Source: Lachnospiraceae bacterium UBA3826 (GTDB lineage: Bacteria > Bacillota > Clostridia > Lachnospirales > Lachnospiraceae). From it: a DNA stretch of 12,225 nt. Positions 6,496 through 12,225 of this stretch are shown piece by piece (within the stretch, counting starts at the first letter, position 1; every line of letters begins with the position of its first letter). The notes under the pieces are model-generated. The model worked only from the letters and a program-made list of their open reading frames with translations. It ran no database searches and was not told the DNA's origin. The position numbers were made by a program, and so were the translations under genes. The DNA lies in NCBI GenBank assembly GCA_002393095.1, contig DGII01000164.1:1-12225 (forward strand). Reading direction: 5' to 3'.

Positions 6496-6735
6496 ATGAA
6501 GGGGAGCAGAGGTCATATACGAGTATTATCCTATATCACGCAATTTGCTCTTAATATGCTGGTTCCTATATTTTTATGTTCGGCACTTGGATATTATATA
6601 GACACTAAGCTGGGGACAAGCGCCTTTTTTATAATCATGTTCTTTGTCGGAGCAATAGCGGGGGCGCGCAATATATATATACTGGCCAAGAGAGAATACA
6701 CCCATGACGGGAGCGACAGGGAAGATGAAAATTGA
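6496..6735 (+). CDS. atpZ: AtpZ/AtpI family protein (ATP synthase operon accessory membrane protein)
   Basis: A 79-residue protein with two predicted membrane helices at about 17-36 and 43-64, and a charged C-terminal tail (KREYTHDGSDREDEN). The small size, the two-helix layout, the GYYIDTKLGTS turn between helices and the position first in the operon fit AtpZ, an accessory protein in Bacilli and Clostridia. AtpZ and AtpI have been linked to ATP synthase assembly and to Mg2+ transport in alkaliphilic Bacillus; the exact role is unsettled. ATG 6496 is preferred because AGAGAGGA (6481-6488) lies 7 nt upstream. A GTG at 6475 in frame is only about two bases after the predicted transcription start and has no ribosome binding site. 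The 3' end overlaps the next gene. Confidence 0.8.
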   Translation: MKGSRGHIRVLSYITQFALNMLVPIFLCSALGYYIDTKLGTSAFFIIMFFVGAIAGARNIYILAKREYTHDGSDREDEN

Positions 6736-7120
6736 CAGGACTTTGTCATGTATGCATATAGGCATTATTGCCTTCGGCATCCTGTGTCAGCTTGTTATAG
6801 TGTGGTTTGTATCAGAGAAGCTTTACTTTACCGTAGGGTTATGGGTGGGCATAATAACCGCCTGTATCTATGCGTATCATCTCTGGTGGTCGTTAGACCG
6901 CAATCTGACAGTTAATGCGGATAACGAAAAGGGGGCAGCTGCCTTTTCACTTAAGCACAGCATCTTAAGATATGCGTCTGTTATGCTCATTCTTATGGGA
7001 CTGTGGTTCTTAGGTGGCAACACTGCGATGCTTGCGGGATTCTTGGGCGTGATGGGAGTTAAGGCAGGTGCGTATCTGCAACCTCTGATCTTAAGGATCG
7101 CAGACAGGAACAAGGATTGA
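6725..7120 (+). CDS. ATP synthase subunit I-like membrane protein
   Basis: About 131 residues with four predicted membrane helices (about 10-29, 36-55, 81-97, 100-122) and a short hydrophilic loop at 57-76. Size, topology and position between atpZ and atpB match the AtpI/ATP synthase I family, whose members help assemble the c-ring in some bacteria. Sequence conservation in this family is low, so the call rests partly on context. Two starts are possible: ATG 6725 (AGGGAAG immediately upstream, 11-nt overlap with atpZ) or ATG 6704 in the same frame (32-nt overlap, seven more residues). I chose 6725 because the extra residues (MTGATGK) look unlike a conserved N-terminus, but this is uncertain. 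Overlap with atpZ suggests translational coupling. Confidence 0.72.
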   Translation: MKIDRTLSCMHIGIIAFGILCQLVIVWFVSEKLYFTVGLWVGIITACIYAYHLWWSLDRNLTVNADNEKGAAAFSLKHSILRYASVMLILMGLWFLGGNTAMLAGFLGVMGVKAGAYLQPLILRIADRNKD

Positions 7121-7159
7121 ATTACAGGGTATTTTAATAAAGGACAAGGAGGTGGGTCT

Positions 7160-7876
7160 ATGAATCCGATATTACTTGCAGCGGATAATGAAGTGGATTT
7201 TATGATTCACGGAATCTTCTCATACAGCTTTTTCGGACAGAAGGTATGGATAACGACGACTCACGTATGTACGCTCATAGTGCTGATCACACTCATGATC
7301 TTCATGTATGTTGCGGGAAGAGCCATGAAGAAGGGCAAGGAGGTTCCGGAGGGATTCCAGAATGTGGTGGAGCTTATAGTGGAGAAGCTTGACGGAATGG
7401 TTGAGTCTACGATGGGCACCAAGGGCAGGAATTTCCGTAATTATATCGGTACTATCTTTATCTTCATCATTTTCAGCAATATTTCAGGTCTTCTCGGATT
7501 GAGACCTCCGACGGCGGATTACGGCACCACGCTTCCGCTCGGACTTATTACCTTTACCCTTATATTTGTGACCAAGATAAGGTATCAGAAGGTTACCGGA
7601 TTCCTTAAGGGACTGTGCGATCCCTGGCCGTTCTGGGCACCGATTAATGTCATCGGTGATGTGGCGGTTCCCATATCGCTGTCGCTGCGTCTCTTCGCCA
7701 ATATATTGTCAGGAACGGTCATGATGGCGCTGATATACGGGTTGCTCAACAGAATAGCCTATGTATGGCCGGCTGCTCTGCATGTTTATTTTGATCTGTT
7801 CTCGGGAGCGATACAGACATATGTGTTCTGTATGCTTACGATGACATATATCGCTGATGCGATGGGTGATTCTTAA
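7160..7876 (+). CDS. atpB: F-type ATP synthase subunit a
   Basis: Membrane stator subunit that forms the two ion half-channels against the c-ring. The 238-residue protein has several hydrophobic helices. The essential arginine is Arg177 in SLSLRLFANILSG, which releases the ion from the c-subunit carboxylate. Gln219 in SGAIQTYVFCMLTMTYI, in the last helix, corresponds to the conserved glutamine of E. coli subunit a (Gln252). GLLGLRPPTADYGTTLPLG (110-128) is also typical of the family. AGGAGGTG at 7146-7153 with 6 nt to the ATG firmly sets the start. It follows the subunit I-like gene by 39 nt and precedes atpE, the standard order. Confidence 0.96.
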   Translation: MNPILLAADNEVDFMIHGIFSYSFFGQKVWITTTHVCTLIVLITLMIFMYVAGRAMKKGKEVPEGFQNVVELIVEKLDGMVESTMGTKGRNFRNYIGTIFIFIIFSNISGLLGLRPPTADYGTTLPLGLITFTLIFVTKIRYQKVTGFLKGLCDPWPFWAPINVIGDVAVPISLSLRLFANILSGTVMMALIYGLLNRIAYVWPAALHVYFDLFSGAIQTYVFCMLTMTYIADAMGDS

Positions 7877-7908
7877 ATCATTATTATTACATAACGGAGG
7901 AATGGATT
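7873..7908 (+). promoter_or_regulatory. AT-rich translation initiation region of atpE
   Basis: The spacer before atpE is an A/T-only-like run (TTAAATCATTATTATTAC) followed by GGAGG (7896-7900) 8 nt from the ATG. Unstructured A/U-rich sequence ahead of a strong ribosome binding site resembles the atpE enhancer known in E. coli and would help make excess c subunit. The functional reading is inference. Confidence 0.45.
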
Positions 7909-8163
7909 ATGGAATTCAACACTAACTTTATTCTCGGATGCTCGGCAATAGGTGCCGGACTTGCTGTTATAGCAGGTATCGGACCCGGTGTAGGTCAGGG
8001 TATTGCTGCTGGACATGCTGCAGCCGCAGTCGGACGTAATCCGGGAGCCAAGGGAGATATCACAGGTACCATGCTTTTAGGACAGGCCGTTGCCGAGACA
8101 ACAGGTCTCTACGGTCTTCTTATTGCCATGATACTCATCTTTGTTAAGCCTCTGGCAAAATAA
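7909..8163 (+). CDS. atpE: F-type ATP synthase subunit c, probable Na+-binding type
   Basis: An 84-residue hairpin of two membrane helices joined by the polar loop GRNPGAKGD (42-50), present as an oligomeric ring that rotates as ions pass. Helix 1 carries the Gly-rich GAGLAVIAGIGPGVGQG and helix 2 the ion-binding carboxylate Glu63. Compared with the Na+-binding Ilyobacter tartaricus c subunit (Q32, V63, E65, S66, T67, Y70), this protein has Q30, V61, E63, T64, T65 and Y68 at a constant offset of two. Only S66 differs, replaced by Thr, which keeps the hydroxyl. H+-type c subunits normally lack this Gln and hydroxyl pair, so Na+ coupling is likely, though not proven from sequence. The length is near the single-hairpin norm, with no duplication. 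Confidence 0.97.
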   Translation: MEFNTNFILGCSAIGAGLAVIAGIGPGVGQGIAAGHAAAAVGRNPGAKGDITGTMLLGQAVAETTGLYGLLIAMILIFVKPLAK

Positions 8164-8201
8164 AGCCTTCATTTAGAGCATAACGGAAAGGAGGCAGAAG
8201 G

Positions 8202-8768
8202 TTGAATTTATATATAAAAGCAGGTCTTATACTTGCAACAGCCGAAGGAATGACCCCGAGACTGTTCGACCTTGATATGCAGTTGTTACATGATGCGTTG
8301 CTTACGCTCATAGCTGTGATCGCTTTGTTCTTCTTTGCTTCGTACTTCTTCTTCAATCCTGCAAGGGAATTCTTGAAGAAGCGTCAGGACAAGATCAAGA
8401 GTGAGCTTGACGAAGCCAAGGAGAGTCTTGATAATGCCAAAGCGCTTCGAAGTGAATATGAACAGAAGCTCCGTGATATAGACAAGGAGGCGGAAGCCAT
8501 ACTCAGTGAGGCAAGGAGAAAGGCGCTTGACAGCGAGGCGGCGACCATAGCCAAAGCCAAGGCTGAAGCATCGGGTATCATAGAGAGAGCCAATACAGAG
8601 GCAGAGCTTGAGAAGAAGCGTGTTGCGGATGATGTTAAGCGTGAGATGGTCTCAGTGGCATCCGCTATCGCAGGCAAGGTTATAGGACAGAATATGGACA
8701 CCGAGGTACAGGGTAAGCTTGTAGATGACACTTTAAAGGAGATAGGTGATAGTACATGGCTAAGCTGA
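8202..8768 (+). CDS. atpF: F-type ATP synthase subunit b
   Basis: Peripheral stalk subunit anchored by one membrane helix (about 29-51, rich in Phe and Ala) and continuing as a long charged helix (about 55-175) that dimerises and holds subunit delta against alpha. The 188-residue length is slightly longer than the classical form because of about 25 residues before the helix. Start TTG 8202 is chosen because AAAGGAGG (8187-8194) lies 7 nt upstream. The next in-frame ATG (8250) is directly abutted by its only GAAGGA-like sequence. A TTG start may temper expression relative to subunit c. The 3' end overlaps atpH by 13 nt. Confidence 0.94.
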   Translation: MNLYIKAGLILATAEGMTPRLFDLDMQLLHDALLTLIAVIALFFFASYFFFNPAREFLKKRQDKIKSELDEAKESLDNAKALRSEYEQKLRDIDKEAEAILSEARRKALDSEAATIAKAKAEASGIIERANTEAELEKKRVADDVKREMVSVASAIAGKVIGQNMDTEVQGKLVDDTLKEIGDSTWLS

Positions 8769-9304
8769 TATCCAAGACATACGGTGATGCATTGCTTGAG
8801 CTTGTTACCGAAAAAGGGAATATTGACGATATGTTCGAAGAAGTCAGGGCGTTGTCGGAGATACTTAAGGACAACCCCGACTATGTGGAGCTTATCAATA
8901 ATCCCAGAATAGATATGGATAATAAGATCGACGCTATAGAGAATGTCTTCAAGGGCAGGCTTTCTGATGATCTCACGGGCTTTTTGGTGATCGTGGTATC
9001 TAAGGGAAGATTCTCGGAGATAGATAAGATCTTTGAGTATTTTATGGATGAGGTTAATAAGCTTAAGGGCGTAGGTACGGCTTATGTAACTACACCTATG
9101 GAGTTAAACGCCGAAGAGAAGAAGAAGGTTGAGGAGAGACTTCTTCAGACAACGTCATATAAGAGCATGAACATGAATTATGTGATCGATGAGAGTCTCA
9201 TAGGCGGAATGCGTATTAAGATAGGTGACAGAGTCGTAGACTCAAGCGTAAGTACCAAGATCGCTAAGCTTAAGCAGAGCTTGATGAATACAATGCTTGA
9301 TTAG
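8756..9304 (+). CDS. atpH: F-type ATP synthase subunit delta
   Basis: Soluble subunit of 182 residues linking the peripheral stalk to the top of the alpha3beta3 head (OSCP equivalent). It begins with the typical ISKTYGDALLELVTE, an N-terminal helical domain to about residue 105. The C-terminal part shows GTAYVTTPMELNAEEKKKVEERL and DESLIGGMRIKIGDRVVDSSV, the best-conserved delta signature. The start overlaps the end of atpF by 13 nt, with AAAGGAGATAGGTGAT (8735-8750) inside atpF as ribosome binding site, so the two stalk subunits are probably translationally coupled. Confidence 0.95.
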   Translation: MAKLISKTYGDALLELVTEKGNIDDMFEEVRALSEILKDNPDYVELINNPRIDMDNKIDAIENVFKGRLSDDLTGFLVIVVSKGRFSEIDKIFEYFMDEVNKLKGVGTAYVTTPMELNAEEKKKVEERLLQTTSYKSMNMNYVIDESLIGGMRIKIGDRVVDSSVSTKIAKLKQSLMNTMLD

Positions 9305-9336
9305 CACATATTACAGCAAAAGAAAGGAAAAGATCC

Positions 9337-10842
9337 ATGAATTTAAGACCAGAAGAGATAAGTTCAGTCATCAAGGATCAGATTAAGAGATATTCTAAAG
9401 AGATGGAAGTATCCGATACCGGAACCGTCATTCAGGTTGCGGACGGAATCGCCCGTGTACATGGTCTGAAGAAGGCTATGCAGGGTGAATTGCTTGAATT
9501 TCCGGACGAGATATACGGAATGGTATTGAACCTTGAGGAAGACAATGTCGGTGCCGTTCTTCTCGGTAATCACAGGAATATCAGTGAGGGCGATGTGGTT
9601 AAGACAACGGGACGAGTTGTTGAGGTGCCGGTAGGTGACGCAATGCTCGGACGTGTAGTCAATGCCCTTGGTCAGCCTATAGATGGCAAGGGTCCCATAG
9701 AGACGGACAAGTATCGTCAGATCGAGAGGGTAGCATCCGGTGTTATCACACGTAAGTCGGTTGATACTCCTCTTCAGACAGGTATTAAGGCTATAGATTC
9801 CATGGTTCCGATAGGACGTGGTCAGAGAGAGCTTATTATCGGCGACAGACAGACAGGTAAGACGGCGATAGCGATAGACACGATCATCAACCAGAAGGGT
9901 CAGAATGTCAAGTGTATCTATGTTGCCATAGGTCAGAAGGCATCTACGGTTGCCAACATAGTTAAGACTCTCGAAGAGTACGGTGCGATGGCTTATACGA
10001 CGGTTGTGGCATCTACAGCCAGTGAGCTTGCACCTTTACAGTATATCGCGCCTTATTCGGGGTGTGCCATAGGTGAGGAGTGGATGGAAAAGGGAGAGGA
10101 TGTCTTAGTCATATATGATGACTTAAGTAAGCATGCTACCGCATACCGAACACTCTCTTTGCTCCTTAAGCGTCCGCCCGGGCGTGAAGCTTATCCCGGT
10201 GATGTATTCTACCTGCATTCAAGACTTTTGGAACGTGCAGCCAGAATGAGCGAGGAGTACGGTGGAGGTTCCCTCACGGCTCTTCCCATAATCGAGACAC
10301 AGGCAGGCGATGTGTCTGCATACATTCCGACTAACGTTATATCTATCACGGACGGTCAGATATACCTTGAGACAGAGATGTTCAATTCGGGCTTCAGACC
10401 TGCTATCAATGCCGGACTTTCGGTATCAAGAGTCGGCGGTGCAGCCCAGATCAAGGCCATGAAGAAGATCGCGGCTCCTATCCGTGTGGAGCTTGCCCAG
10501 TACAGAGAGCTTGCGGCATTCGCACAGTTCGGTTCCGAGCTTGATGCGGATACGAAGGAGAAGTTGGCACAGGGTGAAAGGATACGTGAGATATTAAAGC
10601 AGCCTCAGTATAAGCCAATGCCGGTACAGTATCAGGTAATAATCATCTATGTGGCTACCAATAAGTATCTTCTGGATGTACCTGTAAGTGCCATCACGAG
10701 ATTTGAGACGGAGCTGTTCGAATTCCTGGATACCAAGTATCCTGAGATACCGAAGAGTATCATGGAAGAGAAGCAGATAACGGAAGAGACCGACGGATTG
10801 CTTAAGAAGGCAATAGAGGAGTTCAAGGCACAGTTTAAATAA
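9337..10842 (+). CDS. atpA: F-type ATP synthase subunit alpha
   Basis: Non-catalytic nucleotide-binding subunit of the alpha3beta3 head. The 501 residues are the normal length. Domains: N-terminal helix and beta barrel (1-90, with DTGTVIQVADGIARVHGL); nucleotide-binding domain with Walker A GDRQTGKT (169-176) and Walker B-like VLVIYDD (256-262); and the signature PAINAGLSVSRVGG (355-368), where Arg365 is the arginine finger reaching the beta catalytic site. The C-terminal helical domain follows. AAAGGAAA at 9323-9330 precedes the ATG. No key residue is missing. It sits between atpH and atpG as in most bacteria. Confidence 0.98.
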   Translation: MNLRPEEISSVIKDQIKRYSKEMEVSDTGTVIQVADGIARVHGLKKAMQGELLEFPDEIYGMVLNLEEDNVGAVLLGNHRNISEGDVVKTTGRVVEVPVGDAMLGRVVNALGQPIDGKGPIETDKYRQIERVASGVITRKSVDTPLQTGIKAIDSMVPIGRGQRELIIGDRQTGKTAIAIDTIINQKGQNVKCIYVAIGQKASTVANIVKTLEEYGAMAYTTVVASTASELAPLQYIAPYSGCAIGEEWMEKGEDVLVIYDDLSKHATAYRTLSLLLKRPPGREAYPGDVFYLHSRLLERAARMSEEYGGGSLTALPIIETQAGDVSAYIPTNVISITDGQIYLETEMFNSGFRPAINAGLSVSRVGGAAQIKAMKKIAAPIRVELAQYRELAAFAQFGSELDADTKEKLAQGERIREILKQPQYKPMPVQYQVIIIYVATNKYLLDVPVSAITRFETELFEFLDTKYPEIPKSIMEEKQITEETDGLLKKAIEEFKAQFK

Positions 10843-10872
10843 GCACTTTTAATGATTGGAAGGTGATTATAT

Positions 10873-11742
10873 ATGGCGTCCATGAGAGACATTAAGAGAC
10901 GCAGAAGCAGTATACAGAGTACCGGACAGATCACTAAGGCTATGAAGCTTGTGTCTACCGTTAAGCTGCAGCGTACCAAACAGGCGGCTATTAACAGCAA
11001 GAGCTACTTCGACTATATGTACAGGACGGTAAGCTCCATGCTTGCCAGGGCGGGTGAGATAGATCACCCTTATGTTAAGGGTAATGGTCAGTCTAAGAAG
11101 GCTGTAGTGATGATAACGGGTAACAGAGGACTTGCCGGAGGATATAACTCCAATGTGGTTAAGCTGGTAACCGGAAGCGATCTTAAGAAGGAAGACCTTG
11201 TGATATATACTCTCGGTAAAAAGGGCAGAGAAGCCATGAACAGGAGAGGATATGAGCTGACGGATGATTATTCTTCAATGATCGATGCTCCGGAGTATGT
11301 TGATGCCATGCGGCTTACCTCTGTGTTGCTTGGCGCGTATAAAGCCGGAGAGATCGGAGAGATATATCTGGCGTATACGAATTTTAAGAATACGGTTGTT
11401 CATGAGCCAAAGCTTATGAAGCTGCTTCCGGTAGACAAGACGGATGGCATAGAGGGTCCTGTGGACGAGGAGGATAAGGCATATGCGCCGATGAACTTCG
11501 AGCCGGAGGAAGAAGAGGCGCTAGACCTGATCGTACCCAAGTATGTTACAAGTATAATCTACGGAGGCATGATAGAGTCTGTAGCCAGTGAGAACGGCGC
11601 AAGAATGCAGGCGATGGATAATGCCACGACCAATGCCGAGGAGATGATAGATAAGCTGACCCTGCAGTATAACAGAGCGCGTCAGGGCTCTATCACGCAG
11701 GAGCTTACGGAGATCATCGCAGGCTCGCAGGCACAGAATTAG
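10873..11742 (+). CDS. atpG: F-type ATP synthase subunit gamma
   Basis: Central rotor shaft, 289 residues. The N-terminal helix (MRDIKRRRSSIQSTGQITKAMKLV) and the C-terminal helix (NATTNAEEMIDKLTLQYNRARQ, then ITQELTEI) form the coiled coil that turns inside the alpha3beta3 head. Between them lies a Rossmann-like domain with the conserved ITGNRGLAGGYNSN (80-93). The long acidic insert near 190-215 (DGIEGPVDEEDKAY, EPEEEEA) lies in the variable region. GGAAGGTGAT (10858-10867) precedes the ATG. It is followed 31 nt later by atpD. Confidence 0.97.
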   Translation: MASMRDIKRRRSSIQSTGQITKAMKLVSTVKLQRTKQAAINSKSYFDYMYRTVSSMLARAGEIDHPYVKGNGQSKKAVVMITGNRGLAGGYNSNVVKLVTGSDLKKEDLVIYTLGKKGREAMNRRGYELTDDYSSMIDAPEYVDAMRLTSVLLGAYKAGEIGEIYLAYTNFKNTVVHEPKLMKLLPVDKTDGIEGPVDEEDKAYAPMNFEPEEEEALDLIVPKYVTSIIYGGMIESVASENGARMQAMDNATTNAEEMIDKLTLQYNRARQGSITQELTEIIAGSQAQN

Positions 11743-11773
11743 TGTTAATTGTTAAGTAAGAAAGGATAAAAGT

Positions 11774-12225
11774 ATGGCTGACATGCATATTGGCAAGATT
11801 ACGCAGATCATCGGAGCCGTGCTGGACATCAAGTTCAGAGAGGGAGAATTGCCCGAGATCAATGAAGCGATCACCATCACCAGATCGGATGACAGTAAGC
11901 TTACTGTTGAGGTATCACAGCATCTTGGCGATGACACGGTAAGATGTATAGCGATGGGACCCACAGACGGTCTTGTGAGAGGAATGGATGCATATGCAAC
12001 GGGAGCACCTATCACGGTTCCCGTCGGAGAGAATACACTGGGAAGAATGTTCAACGTGTTGGGTGAGCCCATAGATAATAAGCCGGCACCTGAGACCGAT
12101 ACATATGAGCCCATACACAGACCGGCACCCGAATTCGTGGAGCAGGCTACCGAAGCGGAGATACTTGAGACGGGTATCAAGGTCGTTGATCTGCTCTGTC
12201 CTTATCAGAAGGGTGGTAAGATCGG
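11774..12225 (+). CDS. atpD: F-type ATP synthase subunit beta, N-terminal part; 3' end outside window
   Basis: Catalytic subunit. The frame is open from ATG 11774 to the window edge (150 full codons). It reads MADMHIGKITQIIGAVLDIKF, then the beta-barrel domain, LGRMFNVLGEPID, and ends at GIKVVDLLCPYQKGGKIG, immediately before the expected P-loop (GGAGVGKT), which lies outside. AAGAAAGGA (11758-11766) precedes the start. ATG 11783 (MHIGK) is an alternative but less well spaced. atpC (epsilon) would be expected after it. Confidence 0.97.
   Translation, partial: MADMHIGKITQIIGAVLDIKFREGELPEINEAITITRSDDSKLTVEVSQHLGDDTVRCIAMGPTDGLVRGMDAYATGAPITVPVGENTLGRMFNVLGEPIDNKPAPETDTYEPIHRPAPEFVEQATEAEILETGIKVVDLLCPYQKGGKI

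Noticed and set aside
11774..12225. Truncated or broken atpD
   Set aside because: The frame is intact to the last base; the gene is simply cut by the window end.
1..12225. Hidden defence island, CRISPR array, biosynthetic cluster or other undescribed system
   Set aside because: Essentially every stretch is accounted for by conserved housekeeping genes and short spacers; no repeat-spacer pattern or unexplained gene group is present.

Overview
The window is a conserved housekeeping region of an anaerobic Firmicute. Gene order, the protein sequences, strong AGGAGG-type ribosome binding sites, and the AtpZ/AtpI pair ahead of the ATP synthase genes suggest Clostridia, probably Lachnospiraceae. 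The family-level placement is inference. All genes read left to right on the + strand. They are densely packed, with no gene-free stretch over about 105 bases, and I see no mobile element, CRISPR array, tRNA or rRNA.

Region 1 (1-1826): the 3' end of dnaK, then dnaJ, the end of a heat-shock chaperone operon. A perfect 12-bp hairpin lies between the two genes, and an 18-bp-stem terminator-like hairpin follows dnaJ.

Region 2 (1827-6410): a string of small housekeeping genes. They are a TsaC/Sua5-type tRNA threonylcarbamoyladenylate synthase, ribose-5-phosphate isomerase B, uracil phosphoribosyltransferase (upp), dCMP deaminase, a secreted coiled-coil/SleB-like cell-wall hydrolase, and a DUF402 protein. 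rpiB, upp and the deaminase link pentose phosphate and pyrimidine salvage chemistry. A near-identical 21-bp sequence sits on both sides of upp. The Sua5 gene has an extended -10 promoter almost on top of its start codon and no visible Shine-Dalgarno, so its message may be leaderless.

Region 3 (6411-12225): an F-type ATP synthase operon with a near-consensus promoter (TTTACA, 17 bp, TATAAT). The order is atpZ, atpI-like, atpB (a), atpE (c), atpF (b), atpH (delta), atpA (alpha), atpG (gamma), and atpD (beta, cut by the window end just before its P-loop). The c subunit carries the full set of side-chain positions known to bind Na+ in Ilyobacter-type rotors (Q30, V61, E63, T64, T65, Y68), so the enzyme is probably Na+-coupled.

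I found no convincing undescribed multi-gene system. The points most worth a second look are the Na+ signature, the possible leaderless Sua5 transcript, the dnaK-dnaJ hairpin, the repeat pair around upp, and the fused cell-wall hydrolase.
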